Source: an uncultured Butyrivibrio sp. (GTDB lineage: Bacteria > Bacillota > Clostridia > Lachnospirales > Lachnospiraceae). From it: 58,302 nucleotides of DNA. The position numbers were made by a program, and so were the translations under genes. Location of the stretch: the NCBI GenBank assembly GCA_947168935.1, contig CAMVNV010000004.1, forward strand, positions 1 to 58,302, in the 5' to 3' direction. Shown here piece after piece: positions 53,809 through 58,302 of the stretch; within the stretch, counting starts at the first letter, position 1; every line of letters begins with the position of its first letter. The notes below the pieces were generated by a model. That model saw only the letters and a program-made list of their open reading frames with translations, searched no databases and was not told the DNA's origin.

Positions 53809-53904
53809 AAGCCTTTCTTAACTAAGGCTTCGCTTTGTCTAAAGGACAATTTGTCTTTCAAGTCAGCAATAGGTGCCAAATGACAACCCTGTCATTTTGA
53901 CACC
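53809..53904. repeat. Two inverted repeats between cdd and the DUF2971 gene
   Basis: AAGCCT/AGGCTT (53809-53830) and GGTGCCAAATGACA with TGTCATTTTGACACC (53872-53904, one mismatch). They occupy the 315-base gap together with a plus-strand GCCGATAT (54044-54051) that lacks a -35 match. No further gene seen. Confidence 0.65.
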
Positions 53905-54080
53905 CACCTATATAATAACAGATATATCGAATTATTGCCAATTTATATTTAGCCCCCTCATATCACAGCCTGTTTTCTGATCCAAAAATCGTCATCCAAA
54001 TCCCCGCATTTAAGCTCCACATCTATGTTTTTGCCTAATTCTGGCCGATATAGTAAGTGAGGGTTATTGGCGAGGCGAAC

Positions 54081-54983
54081 ATGAAAAAACAAAAGAATAT
54101 TGGGTATTATTACTGCTCTCTATCAACATTCTTCAACATTATCAAGAATCACTCAGTTTTTCTCTCAGATCCATTGCAGATGAACGATACTGACGAGATT
54201 ACCTGGGTTTGTAAACATATGCCCAGATCAGACGACGAGTCATTAAAGCACGTTAAGGCAGAATCTGAAAAGGCTTCAAAGTATATCCACGAGCACGGTC
54301 AGAATAACATCTTCATCGGAAGCTACTCAAAAGGCGACGATATCCTCAGCCAGTGGCGCGGATATGGCAATGACGGCAGAGGCGTATCCATAGGCTTTGA
54401 TCTTCCCCTCATGTGCGAAAGGAATGCAAGACTCACATTAAAAGATGTCAGATATAGGACTACACTCAAAAGATCTGACATGCTCAACTGGGCATCAATA
54501 CTCCATTTCGCAGAAGAAATGGGTCGCTCTGCAAGACATATAGACAATCCGCCTACTCTCTACGCCTGCAATGAAGCTGCCGCCCTTGCAAGTGCCAACG
54601 ACAACATGTCTGACTCTGACCCATATAAGCCTATCCTCAACCGCATGCTTCCTGAACTTGCCACCTATAAAAGTGCCTGCTTCAAGGAAGAAATGGAAAT
54701 GAGACTTATCTACAAAGAAGATATAAGACTGGAACGCCTCATATCAAGAGTAAACGGCGATGAGCAAAAATACCTGGATTCTGCTCTATACCACGACTTT
54801 AGAACAGTATCAGCAGACTTCGTAACTGAATACGTCATCCTCCCATTCCAAACAGACGAAATCGTAAGCGTCTGCACCGGCCCCAAATGCGGTTGGTCAA
54901 TCGACGATATTAAAAAATGGCTCGAAGTCTTCTTCCCAAATAACAAGATCAAAGTACACAAATCAAAGGCAAGCTATAGGTAA
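54081..54983 (+). CDS. DUF2971 domain protein
   Basis: I chose ATG 54081 (GAGG 5 bases upstream) over a GTG at 54057. The family signs are YYYCSLSTFFNIIKNHSVFLSDPLQMNDTDE near the start and LSQWRGYGNDGRGVSIGFD in the middle, where the family has a WxxYxxxxxGxxIGF pattern. Function is unknown; members are widely scattered and sometimes sit in defence or mobile regions, but the neighbours here do not show such a setting. GC and codon use fit the neighbours. Single gene, between cdd and carB (converging). Confidence 0.85.
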   Translation: MKKQKNIGYYYCSLSTFFNIIKNHSVFLSDPLQMNDTDEITWVCKHMPRSDDESLKHVKAESEKASKYIHEHGQNNIFIGSYSKGDDILSQWRGYGNDGRGVSIGFDLPLMCERNARLTLKDVRYRTTLKRSDMLNWASILHFAEEMGRSARHIDNPPTLYACNEAAALASANDNMSDSDPYKPILNRMLPELATYKSACFKEEMEMRLIYKEDIRLERLISRVNGDEQKYLDSALYHDFRTVSADFVTEYVILPFQTDEIVSVCTGPKCGWSIDDIKKWLEVFFPNNKIKVHKSKASYR

Positions 54984-55128
54984 CTCTTTAAAACAAGCCA
55001 TATATAAATCCCAAACTCTATAGCTTACCCTAATTACCAACTACTTATAACTTACCACCACTTATCCGCTTCCTAACCTGCGCTCACTCTCTACTCCTCA
55101 TCCAAGCATAAGTGCCCCTTCAGCGATA

Positions 55129-55261
55129 CTTGCTAACCTAAAGGCACAATCGTTCCCGCCAAAATAAAATAAGATCCAAAAGCGCCGTCCGGACGAAGTG
55201 TAAGGCAAGCTTTTGGATCTTATTTCATTTTGGCAAAAACGACAACCTTTAAGTCAGCAAC
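55129..55261. repeat. Long imperfect inverted repeat 3 (133 bases) after carB
   Basis: The arms 55129-55183 and 55209-55261 pair over about 53 bases; the inner 11 bases (AGATCCAAAAGC and complement) and GCCAAAAT/ATTTTGGC are perfect, the outer part has bulges. The loop is about 25 bases and contains CCGTCCGGACG. It begins 10 bases after the carB stop. No T-run follows it. The remaining gap (54984-55128) shows nothing clear. Confidence 0.8.
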
Positions 55262-55270
55262 ATTCGCGCA

Positions 55271-58200
55271 TCATCCCACGATGCTTGCATGATACTCCTG
55301 CAGTGAGCGCACAGGCGTTCCTTCGCCGAGCTTTTCGGCTCCGATTCCCTCCGCCGAAGCCCTTGCTGCAGCCATTGTCGTAATGTAAGGAATGTGATGC
55401 TTGATCGCGTTCTTACGGATATAAGCGTCGCTCACATCTCCCTTTTTGTCTGTAGGAGTATCCACGATAAGGTCAATCTCGCCATTAGTTATGGCATCAA
55501 CGATATCAGGTCTTCCCTCGAATATCTTATTGATACGCTTTGCAGGAATTCCTGCCTCAATTATCATCTCATAGGTTCTGCCTGTTGCCAGGATATTGAA
55601 ACCATCGTTGTAGTATTTCTGTGCAATCTCAACAAGCTCCGGCTTATCTCTGTCATTGACACTGATAAGTACAGTACCCTCTGTTGGAAGCTCTGTCTTA
55701 GTTCCTTCCTGAGCCTTGAAGAAAGCTCTTCCCCAGTCTTCTGAAAGTCCAAGTGCTTCACCTGTTGATCTCATTTCCGGTCCAAGGACAGGGTCAACCT
55801 CAGGGAACATGTTGAATGGGAATACAGCCTCTTTTACCCCGTAGTAAGGAATCTTTCTATCGCGAAGATCGCCAACAGGTGACTTACCTCCTGTTATTGG
55901 AAGTGTCATGATGTTAGTAGCTTCTTTGACCATGTTGATATCGCAGACTTTGGATACAAGCGGCACTGTACGGGATGCTCTCGGGTTAGCTTCAAGAACA
56001 TATACTACGTTGTTCTCGATGGCGTACTGCATGTTCATAAGACCTACTACGTGCATCTCTTTAGCTATACGTTTTGTATAGTCTTTGATAGTTGCAACGA
56101 TGTTGTCACTAAGGTGCTTGGATGGAAGTACACATGCAGAGTCGCCTGAGTGGATACCTGCAAGCTCGATGTGTTCCATAACAGCTGGTACGAATACATT
56201 CTCACCATCGCTGATAGCATCTGCTTCGCACTCGATCGCGTGGTTAAGGAATCTATCTATTAGTATAGGTCTGTCAGGTGTAACGCCTACTGCCTGAGCC
56301 ATGTATATGTTCATCTGCTCGTCTGAGTGAACAACTTCCATTCCGCGGCCACCAAGGACGTAAGAAGGACGAACCATTACAGGATAGCCGATTCTTCCAG
56401 CTATCTCCTTAGCTTCTTCTACGTTTGAAGCCATTCCGGACTCTGCCATCGGAATTCCAAGTCTTTCCATCATATCACGGAAAAGATCTCTGTCCTCAGC
56501 CATGTCTATTGTCTCAGGACTTGTTCCGAGGATGTTTACACCATTTTTCTTAAGGTCTGATGCAAGGTTAAGAGGTGTCTGTCCGCCGAACTGAGCGATA
56601 ACTCCAACAGGCTTTTCTTTCTTGTATATGCTAAGTACATCTTCAAGTGTAAGTGGCTCAAAGTAGAGCTTATCAGATGTATCATAGTCTGTTGAAACTG
56701 TCTCAGGGTTACAGTTAACGATTACTGTTTCAAAGCCAAGCTTCTTAAGGGCAAAAGCGGCATGTACGCAGCAGTAGTCAAACTCGATACCCTGTCCTAT
56801 TCTGTTAGGACCGCCGCCAAGGATCATAACCTTGGGCTTATCTGTATTAACAGGGTTATTATCTTTTATATTATAACTTGAGAAATAGTATGCACTGTCT
56901 TTAGTACCACTTACATGGATTCCTTCCCAGCATTCAGTAATACCGGCGTTTTCACGTGCATTTCTGATCTCATCTTCAGATACGTGACAGATCTGTGAAA
57001 GATACTTATCAGAGAATCCGTCTTTCTTGGCTTTTTCAAGAACGGAGATTTCAGGAACTATACCATTTGAAGACTTGATGATCTCCTCTTCTTCATCAAC
57101 AAGTTCTTTCATCTGCTCGATAAAATAACGCTTGATCTTGGTAAGTTCGTAGAGTCTGTCTATATCTGCGCCTTTACGAAGTGCTTCATACATTATGAAC
57201 TGGCGCTCACTTGTAGGAGTTACAAGCATTGCATAAAGCTCGTCAAGGCTCTTTTCATTAAAGTCCTTAACAAAGCCAAGGCCGTAGCGGCTCTTTTCAA
57301 GTGAACGGATTGCCTTCTGGAAGGCCTCTTTGTAGGTCTTACCGATGGACATAACTTCGCCGACTGCTCTCATCTGTGTTCCAAGGTGATCTTCTACGCC
57401 CTTGAACTTCTCGAAAGCCCATCTTGCGAATTTGATTACGATGTAGTCTCCGCCCGGAACATACTTATCAAGTGTTCCGTACTTGCCGCACTCGATATCA
57501 TCAAGGTCAAGACCGCAAGCCAGCATAGCAGAAACAAGAGCAATAGGGAAACCTGTTGCCTTGGAAGCAAGTGCTGATGAACGTGATGTACGGGGATTGA
57601 TCTCGATTACGATGATACGGTCTGTCTTAGGATCGTGAGCGAACTGACAGTTACAGCCGCCGATAACCTGAACCTTATCAACGATCTTATAAGCCTGCTC
57701 CTGAAGTCTGTCCTGAACTTCCTGAGAGATTGTGAGCATTGGTGCTGAGCAGAAAGAGTCACCTGTGTGAACGCCCATAGGATCGATATTCTCGATGAAA
57801 CATACTGTGATCATCTGGCCCTTAGAGTCTCTTACAACTTCAAGTTCTAGCTCTTCCCAGCCGATAACTGACTCTTCTACAAGAACCTGATGAACCATAG
57901 AAGCCTGAAGGCCGCGAGCGCAGACTGTCTTCAACTCTTCTACGTTATATACAAGGCCGCCGCCTGAACCGCCCATGGTATAAGCGGGACGAAGTACTAC
58001 AGGATATCCAAGTCTTGATGCGATCTCTACAGCTTCATCTACAGAATAAGCAACCTGGCTTCTTGCCATCTCGATTCCGAGTTCATCCATAGTCTTCTTG
58101 AACTCAATTCTGTCCTCGCCACGCTCGATGGCATCAATCTGAACGCCGATAACCTTTACGCCATACTTCTCAAGTACGCCTGCCTCTGCAAGCTCTGAAG

Positions 58201-58302
58201 CAAGATTAAGACCTGACTGTCCACCAAGATTTGGAAGAAGGGCATCTGGGCGCTCTTTTTCAATGATCTGGGTAAGTCTCTTAACATTAAGTGGCTCGAT
58301 GT
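55271..58302 (-). CDS. carB: Carbamoyl-phosphate synthase large subunit (5' end outside window)
   Basis: About 1010 codons are present and the first roughly 60 residues lie beyond the right edge. CarB makes carbamoyl phosphate for pyrimidine and arginine synthesis from bicarbonate, ATP and ammonia passed from CarA. Both ATP-grasp halves are seen: RPAYTMGGSGGGLVYN with EINPRTSRSSALASKATG, and RPSYVLGGRGMEVV with EANPRASRTVPLVSKV. GGGPNRIGQGIEFDYCCVHA starts the second half. The C-terminal MGS-like allosteric domain (NILATGRTYEMIIEAGIPAKRI, LIVDTPTDKKG) is complete. No truncation or unusual substitution noticed. Confidence 0.96.
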   Translation of the reverse strand, partial: IEPLNVKRLTQIIEKERPDALLPNLGGQSGLNLASELAEAGVLEKYGVKVIGVQIDAIERGEDRIEFKKTMDELGIEMARSQVAYSVDEAVEIASRLGYPVVLRPAYTMGGSGGGLVYNVEELKTVCARGLQASMVHQVLVEESVIGWEELELEVVRDSKGQMITVCFIENIDPMGVHTGDSFCSAPMLTISQEVQDRLQEQAYKIVDKVQVIGGCNCQFAHDPKTDRIIVIEINPRTSRSSALASKATGFPIALVSAMLACGLDLDDIECGKYGTLDKYVPGGDYIVIKFARWAFEKFKGVEDHLGTQMRAVGEVMSIGKTYKEAFQKAIRSLEKSRYGLGFVKDFNEKSLDELYAMLVTPTSERQFIMYEALRKGADIDRLYELTKIKRYFIEQMKELVDEEEEIIKSSNGIVPEISVLEKAKKDGFSDKYLSQICHVSEDEIRNARENAGITECWEGIHVSGTKDSAYYFSSYNIKDNNPVNTDKPKVMILGGGPNRIGQGIEFDYCCVHAAFALKKLGFETVIVNCNPETVSTDYDTSDKLYFEPLTLEDVLSIYKKEKPVGVIAQFGGQTPLNLASDLKKNGVNILGTSPETIDMAEDRDLFRDMMERLGIPMAESGMASNVEEAKEIAGRIGYPVMVRPSYVLGGRGMEVVHSDEQMNIYMAQAVGVTPDRPILIDRFLNHAIECEADAISDGENVFVPAVMEHIELAGIHSGDSACVLPSKHLSDNIVATIKDYTKRIAKEMHVVGLMNMQYAIENNVVYVLEANPRASRTVPLVSKVCDINMVKEATNIMTLPITGGKSPVGDLRDRKIPYYGVKEAVFPFNMFPEVDPVLGPEMRSTGEALGLSEDWGRAFFKAQEGTKTELPTEGTVLISVNDRDKPELVEIAQKYYNDGFNILATGRTYEMIIEAGIPAKRINKIFEGRPDIVDAITNGEIDLIVDTPTDKKGDVSDAYIRKNAIKHHIPYITTMAAARASAEGIGAEKLGEGTPVRSLQEYHASIVG

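Noticed and set aside
54044-54051. Sigma-28-type promoter for the DUF2971 gene
   Set aside because: GCCGATAT is present but no TAAA-like box lies 14-16 bases upstream.

Overview
The window reads as chromosomal DNA of a Gram-positive anaerobe of the Lachnospiraceae, most likely near Butyrivibrio or Pseudobutyrivibrio. This rests on AT-leaning composition, strong GGAGG-type ribosome sites, sigma-A and sigma-28-like promoters, a Gram-positive type IV pilus locus, an Rpn-type PD-(D/E)XK gene, a DUF6033-like gene and a very large DUF5057-like secreted protein. The genus is inference. I see no rRNA, tRNA, CRISPR array, prophage or insertion sequence.

Layout. Positions 1-20100 (minus strand) hold one pilus transcription unit: an EAL-domain c-di-GMP phosphodiesterase, prepilin peptidase PilD, a PilM-PilN fusion, PilO, four minor pseudopilins that match the GspI/K/H/J classes, and a giant secreted protein of about 3000 residues that is broken by a frameshift and an in-frame stop and runs off the left edge. 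Positions 20270-22900 carry lexA with a small membrane-protein gene, divergent from a MATE exporter. Positions 22920-28620 hold two paralogous hybrid histidine kinases. Then come a radical-SAM-like gene, a secreted M13 metallopeptidase, a membrane GGDEF cyclase tail-to-tail with a sugar-binding lipoprotein, a coiled-coil surface protein and a PilZ protein. Positions 38700-42650 hold the second pilus block (pilA, pilC, pilB).

Positions 42700-58302 are mostly housekeeping and accessory genes: a voltage-gated K+ channel, an Rpn-family gene, a DUF6033-like gene, a riboflavin ECF S-component behind an FMN riboswitch, a D-2-hydroxyacid dehydrogenase overlapping a tRNA-dihydrouridine synthase, a MocR regulator divergent from a pyridoxal/pyridoxamine kinase, cytidine deaminase, a DUF2971 protein and carB (5' end beyond the right edge).

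How it fits together. The two pilus blocks enclose or adjoin a full c-di-GMP toolkit (EAL, GGDEF, PilZ). The promoter regions of pilB, the EAL-pilD operon, one histidine kinase and the DUF6033-like gene each contain GCCGATAT, the -10 of flagellar sigma-28 promoters, two of them with well-placed -35 boxes. This suggests, without proving it, that pilus assembly is co-regulated with motility. pilA instead has a near-consensus sigma-A promoter and a long structured leader. Three very long imperfect hairpins and a triple hairpin between pilB and pilC are the most striking non-coding structures.
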